Shown piece after piece: positions 52,609-63,034 of a stretch of DNA of 64,000 bases (position 1 is its first letter; each line of letters starts with the position of its first letter). The position numbers were made by a program, and so were the translations under genes. The notes beneath the pieces are model-generated. The model did not search any database, was not told the DNA's origin, and saw only the letters and a list, made by a program, of their open reading frames with translations. Origin of the DNA: Erinaceus europaeus (Eukaryota; Chordata; Mammalia; Eulipotyphla; Erinaceidae); the NCBI RefSeq assembly GCF_950295315.1, contig NC_080171.1, positions 113,466,093-113,530,092 of the forward strand, written 5' to 3'.

Positions 52609-52692
52609 CAATAAAATGGGGGGGTGGCCGTCAGGAGCAGTGGATTTGTAGTGCTGGCACTGAGCCCCAGTGATAACCTGGAGTCAAAAAAA
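52410..52692 (+). repeat. SINE type A-long
   Basis: Head GGGGGGTGGGCAGTGGTGTA, B-box GGTTTGAGCCCC, a (CT)n run in the body, and tail GTGCTGGCACTGAGCCCCAG. Confidence 0.9.
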
Positions 52693-52743
52693 ATGAATGA
52701 ATGAGTTAAATAAATAAAAACTTGAAAAAGAGAGAGGAGGTGG

Positions 52744-52930
52744 GGCAGGCAGTAGCATACCTGGCTAAGTGCACACATTACAGTGCATAAGGACCTGGGT
52801 TCAAGCCCATGGTCCCCACCTGCAATGGGGAAGCTTCGTGAGTGGTGAAGTAGAGCTGCGGGTGTCTCTCTGCCTCTTTCCCTCTCTATCACCTCCTCCT
52901 TCAATTTCTCTCTGTCCAATAAGTTTTTTT
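52744..52930 (+). repeat. SINE type B
   Basis: GGGGCAGGCAGTAGCATACC, CACACATTACAGTGCATAAG, GGTTCAAGCCC and the CT body. Only its head lies inside the inverted duplication. Confidence 0.88.
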
Positions 52931-52954
52931 TAAATTTGAATAAATTTTAAAAAG

Positions 52955-53160
52955 AGAGAGGGGAGGAGAAAGTGAGACACCTCTTTCACCACTCAAGAAG
53001 TGTCCCCCTTATAAGCATAGAGCAAAGGCTTGAACCTGGGTCTTTGTGAATGGTAATGTGTATACTTCTGAGATCAGATGAAACCAGACGTGTTCAGGGT
53101 GGTGTGGCCGTAGACGGTAGTGTGTATACTTAACTGGGTGCAACACCCTCTTGGCCCTGT
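52955..53160 (-). repeat. SINE type B, minus strand, split by a 5S fragment
   Basis: Reversed GAGACACCTCTTTCACC, TTGAACCTGGGTCTTTGTG and, after the insertion, TTAACTGGGTGCAACACCC. The gap is the 5S rRNA-like piece at 53068-53115. Confidence 0.8.
53068..53115 (-). pseudogene. Tail-less 5S rRNA 5'-fragment retrocopy
   Basis: Minus strand reads GTCTACGGCCACACCACC...CATCTGATCTCAG, the first 48 nt of 5S rRNA with several changes, mostly of CpG-decay type. It lies between GGTAATGTGTATACTT (53052-53067) and GGTAGTGTGTATACTT (53116-53131), a 16-bp target-site duplication with one mismatch, inside an older SINE B. It has the exact 5' end, no 3' part and no A-tail, so it is not a functional 5S gene. 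Confidence 0.85.
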
Positions 53161-53395
53161 AAGCATTTCTCTTTCCCTTCAGTTGCCCTACAAAATGGGC
53201 TCACTGTGTCTCCAGCAGCACCTTTTCCAGAATGTCATTGAAAAGAGTAGGACTGGGATGGGGAGGTCTTAACCCCACCTGCCCCTTGCCAACTGGAGGC
53301 TCAAGCCAACTCACTGTTCAGATGGTTTCCTTCTTTGTTTTTCTTAAAGAAAAAAAAGAATATGATGTTACATGCCATTTATATCATTTCAGACG

Positions 53396-53940
53396 GGAAC
53401 CATGGGCTTGAACCCAGGTCCTTATGCACTGTAATGTGTGCACTTAGCCAGGTATGCTACCGCCTGCCCCACCTCCTCTCTCTTTTTCAAGTTTTTATTT
53501 ATTTAACTCATTCATTCATTTTTTTTACTCCAGGTTATCACTGGGGCTCAGTGCCAGCACTACAAATCCACTGCTCCTGACGGCCACCCCCCCCCCATTT
53601 TATTGGATAGGAGAGAGAAAAAAAATTGAGAGAGGAGGAGAGATAGAGAAGGAGAGAGGAAGATACCTGCAGACCTGCTTCACCACTTGTGAAGCTTTCC
53701 CCCCACAGGTGGGGAGCTGGGGGCTCAAACCTGGGTCCTTGTGCTTTATACTATGTGCACTTAACCAGGTACACCACTGCCCACCCCCCTCTCCTTCCCT
53801 CTCTATCTCCCCTTTCCCTCTCAGTTTCTGTCTGTCCTATCAAATAAGATGGGGGGGGGGGGGGAAGGGCTGCCTGGAGCAATGGATTCACAGTGCAGGC
53901 ACTGAGCCCCAGGGATAAACCTGGTGGCAAAGAGAGAGAG
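53396..53940 (-). repeat. Right arm of a large inverted duplication
   Basis: Reverse-complement copy of 52245-52825, including the linker between two SINEs. By eye most stretches match at well over 90%. Arms are about 550-580 bp with a spacer of about 570 bp. An L1 end (53983) directly follows. Confidence 0.9.
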
Positions 53941-53982
53941 AGAGACAGAGAGAGAGAGAGAAAAGAAAAAGAGAAAAGAGAA

Positions 53983-54500
53983 CCCAACACACCCATCCAA
54001 AAAGATCTGAGTACACATATGTTCTTGGCAGCACAATTTGTAATAGCCAAAACCTGGAAGCAACCCAGGTGTCCAACAACAGATGAGTGGCTGAGCAAGT
54101 TGTGGTATATATACACAATGGAATACTACTCAGCTCTAAAAATGGACCCTTCACCATTTTCAGCAGATCTTGGATGGACCTTGAAAAATTCATGTTAAGT
54201 GAAATAAGTCAGAAACAGAAGGATGAATGTGGGATGATCTCACTCTCAGGAAGAAGTTGAAAAACAAGATAAAAAAATAAAATGCAACTAGAACCTGAAC
54301 TGGAATTGGCATATTGCACCAAAGTAAAAGACTCTGGGGTGGGTGAGTGGGGAGAATATAGATCAAAGAAGGATTCAGAGGACCTAGTGGGGGTTGTATT
54401 GTTATATGGGAAACTGGGGAATGTTATGCATGTACAAACTATTGTATTTACTGTTGAATGTAAAACATTAATTCCCCAATAAAGAAATTTAAAAAAAAAG
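53983..54500 (+). mobile_element. 5'-truncated L1
   Basis: Starts in the last part of ORF2 (AACACACCCATCCAAAAAG, TMEYYSAL) and includes the young-type 3' UTR up to CCCCAATAAAGAAATTT. It closely matches 31330-31840. A small deletion removes part of the ORF2 end, so it is non-coding. Confidence 0.93.
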
Positions 54501-54689
54501 AGAGAGAAGATTTTTTTTAGTCTCCCTAGTCTCCTTGTTGCTTTAGGCATGCAGATGCATGGTTCTTGTTGTTAGCAGGAGGGCTGTTTAACTGCAGGGG
54601 ACACCATTCTGTTCTGACAGTGGAGCCCTAGACCAGCATCCAGAAGGATGGAAGCCCTGGTTGGTTTAGTGGGCATGTCATTCAGAATT

Positions 54690-54933
54690 TTGCTGGGGCT
54701 CAGTGCTGGCACTGCAAATCCACTGCTCCTGTGGCCATTTTTTCTATTTTCTTGGACAGGACTGAGAGAAATTGAGAAAGGGGGAGATAAGAGAGGGAGA
54801 AAGAAAGAAAGATACCTGCAGACCTGCTTCACTGCTTGTGAAGCAACCCCCCTGCAGGTGGCAAGTTGGAAGCTTTTTCGAGTCCTTGCACTTCTTATTA
54901 TGTGCACTTAACAGTGGGCCACCGCCCAGCCAC
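54690..54933 (-). repeat. SINE type A-long, minus strand
   Basis: GCTGGGGCTCAGTGCTGGC tail, reversed body, and GGGCCACCGCCCAGCC head. Confidence 0.85.
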
Positions 54934-55845
54934 CTCATTCAGATGTCTTCATTGGAAGCAACAGGAACAGTAAGCTGGCTAACACAAAGGGGGGAAGAAG
55001 GACTTTTATTGGAAGGAAACAGGAGCAACCCAATGGGTCACTGTGAAAGTTGGAGAAACAAGTATGAAACAAAGGAAAGTGGGCAGCACGCAGCTACCAG
55101 AGTCTGTTGCTGGACTAGCCGCAGCCCTGCTGCTGGCGACATCACCAGTTCTCAAGGTGTGTAGGCCTAAAGCACAAACATCCCTGCCCCTAGCAACAGA
55201 AGCTGCTTCCACCCTGTTCGCCATGAAGTTTATGTTCTTCAAGGTCTGGGTTGCAGTCGTGTTGACCCATCTGTGATTCTCATACCCAGCTGCCTCAGTG
55301 CCCCTCCCCATTCACTGTTCTGGTCAACATCATGACTGACTCTGTTACTCTTTCAAGTTGGCAGAGAGGGGGCACCTAGTTGCTTATCTCCTTTACTCTG
55401 GGAGTCAAGTTCTTTTGAGATTCTCCCAGTGTGAGACCAACTGCTCTGCACTTTTAGCTTACATAATACAGCTACTGTGTAGACCTTAGTCAGCTTCATA
55501 AGTGGGAGCAGCCTGGTACAGGTATGGTGCCAAACGTGACACAGTGCCGTGGCTGAGGGAATTTGAAGAGGATTATAGGTTTTATGTCCTGAGACAGTGC
55601 CACTCATTTCCTCCTACTGAATACAACCTCCTACTTGGTCCTGATGCTTCTGTCCCCAGGCCCTCCTGGAGAATAAATAAAGGTCTAACTAGAGCCCATA
55701 TGTAGTGGCTGACTATCATTTGAAACCTAGAGTCCCCTCTGTAGTATTTCTTCATCTGACCAGTGCTCTGGGCAGTCATGGTTCATCTCTGGCTGATCTC
55801 TCAGCACAAACAAGAAGTGAAGGTACATATAAATGTTGTAATTGG
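54934..55845. other. Unassigned sequence, possible LTR-like part
   Basis: No family recognised. A plus-strand frame at 55502-55705 (67 codons) and an AATAAATAAAGG at about 55672 could belong to an old LTR or mRNA copy, but I see no ends or target duplication. Confidence 0.35.
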
Positions 55846-55969
55846 GGAAGGGGTAGATAGCATAATGATTATGCAAGTAGACTGTGAGGCTCCAAAATCC
55901 CAGGTTCAGTCCCCCGCACCACCATAAGCCAGAGCTGAGCAGTGCTCTGGTACAAAAAAAAAAAAAAAA
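55846..55969 (+). repeat. SINE type C
   Basis: GATAGCATAATGATTATGCA, CCAGGTTCAGTCCCCC, GAGCTGAGCAGTGCTCTGG and a 17-A tail. AATGTTGT lies on both sides. Confidence 0.92.
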
Positions 55970-56405
55970 TGTTGTGACATGTAAGTGTCATGGCCACTCC
56001 CTTGTGTAGCTGTGACTCTCGGGAAATGTATGGTATTGGCTAAACTTGGGGACCCTCCTCTCAAGCTGCCTCCAGGAACAGGTCACAGCTCTTAAGTGGA
56101 CTGACCTAGTTTCAGGACTGAGAAAAAATCTAGTGAAAAATAAATAAATAAATTTTTTTAAGTGGATTGAAAAGTAAGAGCCCTGATCCAGAATCAATCT
56201 GCAAAGAATGGGAGAGGTTTTGTTTTGTTTGTTTCTTCCTTATTATTCTTAGGCATTAGTGATCTAGATTTCTAGAAACTTCTCAGTTCCCTCCTCCCCC
56301 CCCCCCAGTGCATCTCTTTCTCCAGTTTTTCCTTATATTATTCGGCTACTCTACTGTTTGCCCTAACTGTTGTCTGCTGCCTTAGGCAGCTGCAAATTTA
56401 AACAA
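55970..56405. other. Unassigned sequence
   Basis: No gene or repeat recognised. Confidence 0.4.
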
Positions 56406-56594
56406 GGGAGTGGGTGGTGGTCCACCCAGTAAAATGCACGTGTTACCATGTATGAGGGCCTGGGCTCAGGCTCTTACAGGTCTGTCCTCACCTGCAAGAG
56501 GGAAGCTTCACAAAAGGTGGGACAGTGCTGCAGGTGTCTCTTCTCTCTGTTGCTCTACTATTCTCTCTCAACTTCCAGTCTGAGAAAAGAAAAG
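56406..56594 (+). repeat. SINE type B, diverged
   Basis: GGGAGTGGGTGGTGGTCCAC, TCACCTGCAAGAGGGAAGC and GGGACAGTGCTGCAGGTG. Confidence 0.8.
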
Positions 56595-56610
56595 AAAAAT
56601 ACTCCTGGGA

Positions 56611-56948
56611 GGAGTCGGGCGGTGGCGCAGTGGGTTAAGCGCACGTGGCGCAAAGCGCAGGGACCGGCGTAAGATCCCGGTTCGAGCCCCCGGCTCCCCA
56701 CCTGCAGGGGAGTCGCTTCACGGGCGGTGAAGCAGGTCTACAGGTGTCTATCTTTCTCTCTCCCTCTCTGTCTTCCCCTCCTCTCTCCATTTCTCTCTGT
56801 CCTATCCAACAACAAAGCAACGTCAACCGCAACGAGGCTGCAACAACTAGGGCAACAAAAAGGGGGAAAAATGGCCTCCAGGAGCGGTGGACTCATGGTG
56901 CAGCCACCGAGCCCAGCAATAACCCTGGAGGGAAAAAAAAAAAAAAAG
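56611..56948 (+). repeat. SINE type A-long, young
   Basis: AAAAATACTCCTGGGA at 56595-56610 and 56949-56964 is a perfect 16-bp target-site duplication. Head GGAGTCGGGCGGTGGCGCAG, full body, then the long tail (GGCCTCCAGGAGCGGTGG). High CpG content suggests a young copy. Confidence 0.97.
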
Positions 56949-57059
56949 AAAAATACTCCTGGGAAAGGTGAAGCAGTGCAGACACAACTGTACTCCAACA
57001 TTGACACACCTGGTGACAAAACAAAGCAAAAAAATTGCCTAGAATTGTCCTTTTTTATT

Positions 57060-57480
57060 ATTGTCATTGATTTACAAAGTTAGAAAATAAAGGGGAATAA
57101 TTCCACACCATTCCCACCAACTGAGTCCTGTGTCCCCATCCCTCCACTGGAAACTGCAGTGACTCTCCTAGGTCACAGGTATGGGTTGACCATCATTTCT
57201 ATAATTATCTGTCTATCTATATGTAATGGGTTTTGCCCATTTTTTCCTATGGCCCTACCTTCTCGTCCATTTAAGTCAGACATACACCTATTACTACTTC
57301 TGGATGTCTTCCCTTTTTTTTTTTTTCCTCCTCTCTCTCTGGGTCCTGGTGGAACTAGGTTTCAGAGCCTAGTCATCTTCCCCTAACATCTCTCCCCCTC
57401 TGGAAGTATGAACCAAAATTCTTTTTGGGGTGCAGAAGGTAGGACTAGAATAGAACTGTTCTTGACAAATACTCCCAGAT
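57060..57480 (-). mobile_element. Old-type L1 3' UTR, minus strand
   Basis: Reversed ATTCCACACCATTCCCACC and CCCATCCCTCCACTGGAAAC match the reverse of 20988-21100. It extends with further old UTR text to about 57480. Confidence 0.7.
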
Positions 57481-58411
57481 GTGCTGCTGTCTCTTAAAGA
57501 CCCCTGTTGGGAAGGACTTCCTTTTCCTAGATTAACATCCCCTCCCCAAATCTTCAAACTCATCACAAGTGACACTGTAGGCACGATTTTGGTTATGATC
57601 AAGACTGGACAAAAAATTTACCCCAGCAAGTAGATCTTCAACTGGTGATCTCATCCTGGAGTGTCTTAAGTGTGAATCCTTTCTCTGTGCTGAACATTTC
57701 AAAGTAGAACTACGGAGTTTCCACAACAGTGAACTGAAAGCTGGAGGAGGTCTTTGGGATATTATGCCCACTTCTCACCTAAGCAACTTACAAACATTAG
57801 AGTCTATGAATGGAAACAGACTTGCCTCAAGATCTACTGTTAGCAGATGAGCTTAGAAAAGAACTCAAGTTCTATTACACAGTGGTAAATAATAATTTAA
57901 AAAATCTATTACAGTACTATTACCAAGTAGTGGATGCCTGCAATATGCCCTGGATAAAGTAACCCTTAAAGCAATCTTTTAAAACAGGTGTAATTATCTC
58001 CATTTCAGATGAAAGTTTCCAAATCCAGAATCACATATGTAATATGTAGCAAAAACCTAGATTTGAAACAATTTTTCTCACAGACTCAAAAATCTATACT
58101 TTCTTTTCCTAAAATGTTCCAGCTAATATTTACCTGGAAATTCCAGGTTATCAAAACCATCTGAAAAACAATATAAATGAGAAAATAACAGGATTGAAGC
58201 AAATATGTCAGAATACCAGAAAGAAATCTACAATAGCTCACCTTTATTCTTATGTCAGTCAAAATTTGAATGGAAATTCTATATACACTATGTATTACCA
58301 TTCAAATGATAAATTCAATTAAAAAATCACTCTCTTTTATAGGAGACATAGTCGATTTTCTTATATACACTCCATTTCTATCTTTGTGTAGCTTTTTTTT
58401 TTTTAAATCTT
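57481..58411. other. Unassigned, AT-rich; likely MIR relic near 57930-58060
   Basis: The stretch TAATTATCTCCATTTCAGATGA is like the conserved end of mammalian MIR elements. The rest is unrecognised. Confidence 0.4.
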
Positions 58412-58419
58412 GTCCCTGT

Positions 58420-58689
58420 TTTTTTATTATTATTATTCCCTTTTGTTGCCCTTGTGGTTTTTTATTGTTGTAGTTATTATTGATGTCGTTATTGTTCGAT
58501 AGGACAGAGAAATGGAGAGAGGAGGGGAAGACAGAGAGGGGGAGAGAAAGACACCTGCAGACCTGCTTCACCACCTGTGAAGCAACTTCCCTGCACGTGG
58601 GGAGCCAGGGGCTTGAACCAGGATCCTTACACCGGTCCTTGTGCTTTGGGCCACCTGTGCTTAACCCGCTGCACTACCGCCCGACTCCC
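58420..58689 (-). repeat. SINE type A, minus strand
   Basis: Full reversed type A with GTCCCTGT at 58412-58419 and 58690-58697. Confidence 0.94.
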
Positions 58690-58759
58690 GTCCCTGTGTT
58701 TTCTTTCACCAGTTTCTTGAGTCACACAGCTATGAGAGAAGACAACGCAGGTATGTTTT

Positions 58760-60116
58760 TTTTTAACATTTTATTTTAAAATAAACAAGAAGGGCAGAAA
58801 ACTTCAGTGGCTGGCTGAGGAATACAGTATGGGGATAAGTAGGGATAAATATTGTAGTGGCAGAACTAGTATATTGATCAGTTACAAAGTTAACAGCTTG
58901 TACATTCAAGGACAATTTTACTGAATACAAATTATAAGGTTTTTTTTTTTGAGAGACAAAAACATAAAAAGCAAACTTTACCCTATGTGAAATAAGGGGT
59001 TTTGTCTTCTGGATACTAAAAAGCAATTACTAAGCATGTTAAGAACCTATAAGATATTGTCAATATACAATTTTTTTTTCTTTTTAAGAAAAATATACTT
59101 ATGCAAAATAGCATTTTCTCCTGTAATTAACTGACCTGAAAATGTTCTCTAGCAGAACATGCTAGAGATGCTTGCTTTTTCAATTTCACAAAAGCTTCTG
59201 GTAATATGCCAGGTGTTAGAACTGAGGGCATCAAAACTAGTAAAGAATCTTACTGAAATACAACAATTCAAATGTAACATTCTGCCCATACACTATCTTG
59301 CTAAAACTAGACTTAACTGTTTACTAGGGTTCATTTCAAAATATACATATATAAATCTACACAACTGATAACAAAATCTGTAATGTTAAAAAAGTCAGCC
59401 AGAACTAACAACCTATGTCTGTTGCAGGTGACCCAGCAGTGGCTGCTAGCACAGGCAGCTCTTTTCTGATACATGTGGACTGCTGCTTGGGCCTGACAGA
59501 GAGGGGATTGCTAGGCAGGGGACTTTCCTTTTGTGATCTAAGTGGTGCAGGGGCATGAGATGAACTACTTCAGCCAGGAAAGAAGGGGAAAGTCTCTGTA
59601 GAGGAAAAAGGCTGGAGTCACAGTGCTGCACTTCCATCCCAGCAATGGGGCTTATCCAGGGGGGTCTGAGTCATGCAGTGTGTCTAACAGCACTTCTTTT
59701 GGGGGTTAGGATCCTATTTCGTCATCATCACTTTCATTGCCATTCTCCACCTTGTCTTTCCTCTTCTCTTTAAGCATTTTCAGGTATTTACTAGCTAAAA
59801 TCTTCTTTGGTAATATATCTGCAAGAAACTGAAAAGTCTCCGATTCCTCTGCAGTATCAGATAAGTCCCTGGAAGTGAGGGCTTTCATTTCATTTCCACT
59901 GCCATTTCTGTAGGAACAGGTTGGCTAGACACTGAACAAAGAGTTCCGTGGCCTTGGCCGTGAGCACCAGTGCCTCCCGGTTGATGCTGGAAACCTCAGG
60001 GGAGCTCTTCTTCCTGATGACCCGGGACAGGGGCAGCGACACACGACACGACACGACATGAGCCGCTGTTCTCCGCACTTGCCTCGGCCAACGACCATGG
60101 CCGCCATCGTTGTCCA
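58760..60116 (-). pseudogene. CHRAC1: Processed pseudogene of CHRAC1
   Basis: CHRAC1 is a small histone-fold subunit of the CHRAC remodelling complex and of Pol epsilon-linked complexes. Here an intronless minus-strand copy runs from the start ATG (60107) to TAA (59706-59708), followed by a 3' UTR of about 0.95 kb to a reversed poly(A) near 58760. CAGGTATGTTTT at 58748-58759 and 60117-60128 is the target-site duplication. Recognised blocks: VVGRGKCGEQRL, KSSPEVSSIN, EALVLTAKATELFVQCLA, ETFQFLADILPKKILASKYL and an acidic tail. A CGTGT-repeat insertion near 60045 and a +1 shift after FVQCLA break the frame, so no full protein is made. Confidence 0.92.
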
Positions 60117-60172
60117 CAGGTATGTTTTGTATCGAAACTTTGCCACAAACTCTTCAGCAAGAATTGCACTGG

Positions 60173-60427
60173 TCACACACGGTGTACTGGCGTTTGAGAT
60201 AAATAGCCGGTGGTCTTATGTAGCCTTTTTAAGTACACCTGCAAACCTGCCGCTTCCCTATCTATTTCCCTGAGGCGAATAGTTAAACCCTTCTGCAGTT
60301 TCTGGACGTACAGTGCCATCCTCTTATCTTCTGCAGTGTTGTTCACCAGGGCCTTGCGCATGCGTACAGGGTCTCCTATGGCTAGGAAGCTCAGCTTCAT
60401 TTTGAAACCCATTGCTCCCAAGTTCAA
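60173..60427 (-). other. Unrecognised open frame, 84 codons
   Basis: Minus-strand frame MNLGAMGFKMKLSFLAIGDP... with basic, helix-like stretches (ALYVQKLQKGLTIRLREIDR). No family recognised. Its start overlaps the first minisatellite unit. The CHRAC1 copy inserted just downstream. It may be part of an older retrocopy or chance. Confidence 0.25.
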
Positions 60428-60601
60428 ACCTCAGGAGAAGAGGTTAAGTTCAAACCTCAGGAGAAGAGGTTAAGTTCAAACCTCAGGAGAAGAGGTTAAG
60501 TTCAAACCTCAGGAGAAGAGGTTAAGTTCAAACCTCAGGAGAAGAGGTTAAGTTCAAACCTCAGGAGAAGAGGTTAAGTTCAAACCTCAGGAGAAGAGGT
60601 T
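60420..60601. repeat. Minisatellite, 26 bp x 7, perfect
   Basis: Unit AAGTTCAAACCTCAGGAGAA + GAGGTT, seven copies with no difference that I can see (182 bp exactly). Its perfection points to very recent growth or ongoing length change. Confidence 0.97.
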
Positions 60602-60713
60602 CACGACAAGAAAGGCGAGGCTGCCAGTAAAGGCTCAATAAAGTATTCTCCTACAGTGTAGAATGTTTGAACCAAGATACCATGGAAACAGAGATGTATA
60701 GAATCTTGGAGTT

Positions 60714-60925
60714 AGGGGCCGGGTGGTGTCCAGCACCTGGCTGAGCGCACGTTACTGTGCTCAAGGACCCAGGTACAAGCCCCCCGGTCCCTACCTGCAG
60801 GGGGAAAGCTTTGCGAGTGGTGAAGCAGGTGTCTCTCTGTCTCTCTCCCTCTCTATCCCCCATTCCCTCTCAATTTCTGGCTGTCTCTATCCAAAAAATA
60901 AAGTAAAGGTAATAAATTTAAAAAA
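60714..60925 (+). repeat. SINE type B
   Basis: Head GGGGCCGGGTGGTGTCCAGC, GGTACAAGCCCCC and AAAAATAAAGTAAAGG tail. Confidence 0.88.
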
Positions 60926-61004
60926 AAAGGATCTTGGAATTAAGTGATATCAGAGAGATATGGAAATCCTTATATTTAATGACCAGAAGAAATTATTTTT
61001 GACA

Positions 61005-61208
61005 TTTTATGTATTTATTTATTTATTATTGGGTAGAGACAGGGCAAAACTGAGAAGAGAAGAGATAGAGAGGGAAAGAGACTGAGAGATAACTGCAGCC
61101 CTGTTTCAACATTTGTGAAGCTTTCCCCCTGCAAGTGGGGACTAGGAGCTTGAACTTGGGTCCTTGTGCACTGTGTGTGCTTAACCAGGTGTGCCACCGC
61201 CTGGCCCC
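61005..61208 (-). repeat. SINE type B, minus strand
   Basis: Reversed body, CCCCCTGCAAGTGGGGACTA, TTGAACTTGGGTCC and CCACCGCCTGGCCCCCC. Confidence 0.9.
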
Positions 61209-61386
61209 CCAGAGTAAGTTTTTAAATATATACATATTCTTAGTTTAGAAACAGGGATGAATGTTTCAATGGATTAGAGTCAGGATGCCTGCTGCCATTT
61301 TAGGCTAGTGCTTAAAATCGAATGTTAGAACTAATAACATGGACTAGAATGTTTATAGACAGGGAAAAAGAAAATTGGCTCAAAGG

Positions 61387-61557
61387 TCTGGGTGGTCTTC
61401 CCCTGGTCCCTCTCTGCAGGGGGAGAGCTTTACAAGTGATGAAGTAGGTCTGCAAGTAACTCTCTATCACTTTTCCTCTCCATCCCCCTCCTCTCTCAAT
61501 TTCTCTCTCACTTTATCCAATAATAAATAAATATTAAATAAATAAAATAAAATAATT
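61387..61557 (+). repeat. SINE type B, head deleted
   Basis: A short start GGTCTGGGTGGTCTTCCCC, then CTCTGCAGGGGGAGAGC, CT body and (AATAAATAAAAT)n tail. Confidence 0.8.
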
Positions 61558-61559
61558 TT

Positions 61560-61849
61560 TTTTAATTTTTTTTATTTTTTAATATTTATTTTATTTATTT
61601 ATTCCCTTTTGTTGCCCTTGTTTTATTGTTGTAGTTATTATTGTTGTTGTTGGATAGGACAGAGAGAAACAGAGAGAGGAGGGGAAGACAGAGAGGGGAG
61701 AGAGAAAGACAGACACCTGCAGACCTGCTTCACCGCCTGTGAAGCAACTCCCCTGCAGGTGGGGAGCCGGGGTTCGAACCGGGATCCTTATGCCGGTCCT
61801 TGTGCTTTGCGCCACCTGCGCTTAACCCACTGCGCTACAGCCCGACTCC
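61560..61849 (-). repeat. SINE type A, minus strand
   Basis: Full reversed type A with CCGGGGTTCGAACCGGG and GCGCTACAGCCCGACTCCC. Confidence 0.94.
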
Positions 61850-61875
61850 CAAAAATATTTTTAAAAAGAAAATTG

Positions 61876-62212
61876 AGGGGGTCGGGCAGTAGCACAGTGG
61901 GTTAAGCGCATATGATGTGAAGTGCAAGATTGGCGTAAGGATCCCGGTTTAAGCCCTCAGCTCTCCACCTGCAGGAGTCTCTTCACAAGCGATGAAGCAG
62001 GTCTACAGGTGTCTGTATCTTTCTCTCCTCTCTCTGTCTTCCTCTCCTCTCTCCATTTCTCTCTGTCCTACCCAACAATAACAACAGCAATAGCAACAAC
62101 AATGATAAACAACAAGGGCAACAAAAGGAAAAAAAAAAACAGCCTCCAAGAGCAGTGGATTTGTAGTGCAGGCACTGAGCCCCAGCAATAACCCTGGAGG
62201 CAAAGAAAAAAG
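61876..62212 (+). repeat. SINE type A-long
   Basis: Head GGGGGTCGGGCAGTAGCACA, body, and long tail with CAAGAGCAGTGGATTTGTAG. It faces the previous SINE only 26 bp away. Confidence 0.92.
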
Positions 62213-62257
62213 AAAGTTGATTCAATTCATTTTAGCTTTAGAAGTGGTATGAAGACA

Positions 62258-62330
62258 TACCACCTAGAGCAGTGGATTTATAGTGCTGACACCAAGCCCC
62301 AGCGGTAACTCTGGTGGCAATAAAAATAAA
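62258..62330 (+). repeat. Tail of an A-long SINE
   Basis: Only the end is present: GAGCAGTGGATTTATAGTGC and CTCTGGTGGCAATAAAAATA. Confidence 0.7.
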
Positions 62331-62399
62331 TACATAATAATAAATCGTTTACATGCTGAACAGGAGGTAGGACTGCAAAGTGTTTGATTCTCTTTTATA

Positions 62400-62684
62400 T
62401 ATATATTTTCCCTTTTGTTGCCCTTGTTGCTTTTATTGTTGTTGTAGTTATTATTATTATGGTTGTTATTGATGTTGTCATTGTTAAATAGGACAGAGAG
62501 AAATGCAGAGAGGAGGAGAAGACAGAGAGGGGGAGAGAAAGATAGACACCTGCAAACCTGCTTCACTGCCTGTGAAGTGACTCCCCTGCAGGTGGGGAGC
62601 CGGGGGCTCGAACCGAGATCCTTATGCCGGTCCTTACGCTTTGCGCCACCTGCGCTTAACCCACTGCGCTACAGCCTGACTCCC
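62400..62684 (-). repeat. SINE type A, minus strand
   Basis: Full reversed type A with AGTGTTTGATTCTC before and AGTGTTTGACTCTT after. Confidence 0.94.
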
Positions 62685-62704
62685 AGTGTTTGACTCTTAG
62701 GTAT

Positions 62705-62790
62705 GAAGTTCTGAATTCATTCCCGAGCAATGTATATGCCAGAGTGATGCTCTGATTCTCTCACACACTCTCTTTCTCATAAATAGTAGA
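62705..62790 (+). repeat. SINE type E relic
   Basis: TGCCAGAGTGATGCTCTGAT and CTCTTTCTCATAAATAG match the second half of 49327-49487. Confidence 0.55.
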
Positions 62791-63034
62791 TAGATACTTA
62801 TTTTAAATTAATAAAATGTCCTCTACAGAGGTAACATACAGGTGAATTCTACTCAGATTAGCTCTTCCTGGAAACTTTATGTTGCCAGGATTTAGAATGA
62901 TTCAGCAAAACCGAAGGACACACAGAGAAGGACACCAATCAATCAATCCATAGCCTGGAAGGATATTGGCTACTTTTCCACAAGATACTAAATATAATAT
63001 TTACTGAGTTTTACCTGAATTACACTCTATCTAA

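Larger units (their letters stand above)
52245..52825 (+). repeat. Left arm of a large inverted duplication
   Basis: Contains in order a reversed A-long tail piece, a plus-strand A-long SINE (52410-52690), a linker AATGAATGAATGAGTTAAAT, and the head of a plus-strand SINE B. The reverse complement of 53396-53940 repeats all of this in the same order with few changes. Confidence 0.9.

Noticed and set aside
53068..53115. Functional 5S rRNA gene
   Set aside because: Only the first 48 nt, no internal control region beyond that, and inside a SINE.
59706..60107. Working CHRAC1 gene
   Set aside because: Intronless, with a poly(A) relic, target-site duplication and frameshifts: a processed pseudogene.
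60420..60601. CRISPR array
   Set aside because: Head-to-tail 26-bp units without spacers: a minisatellite.
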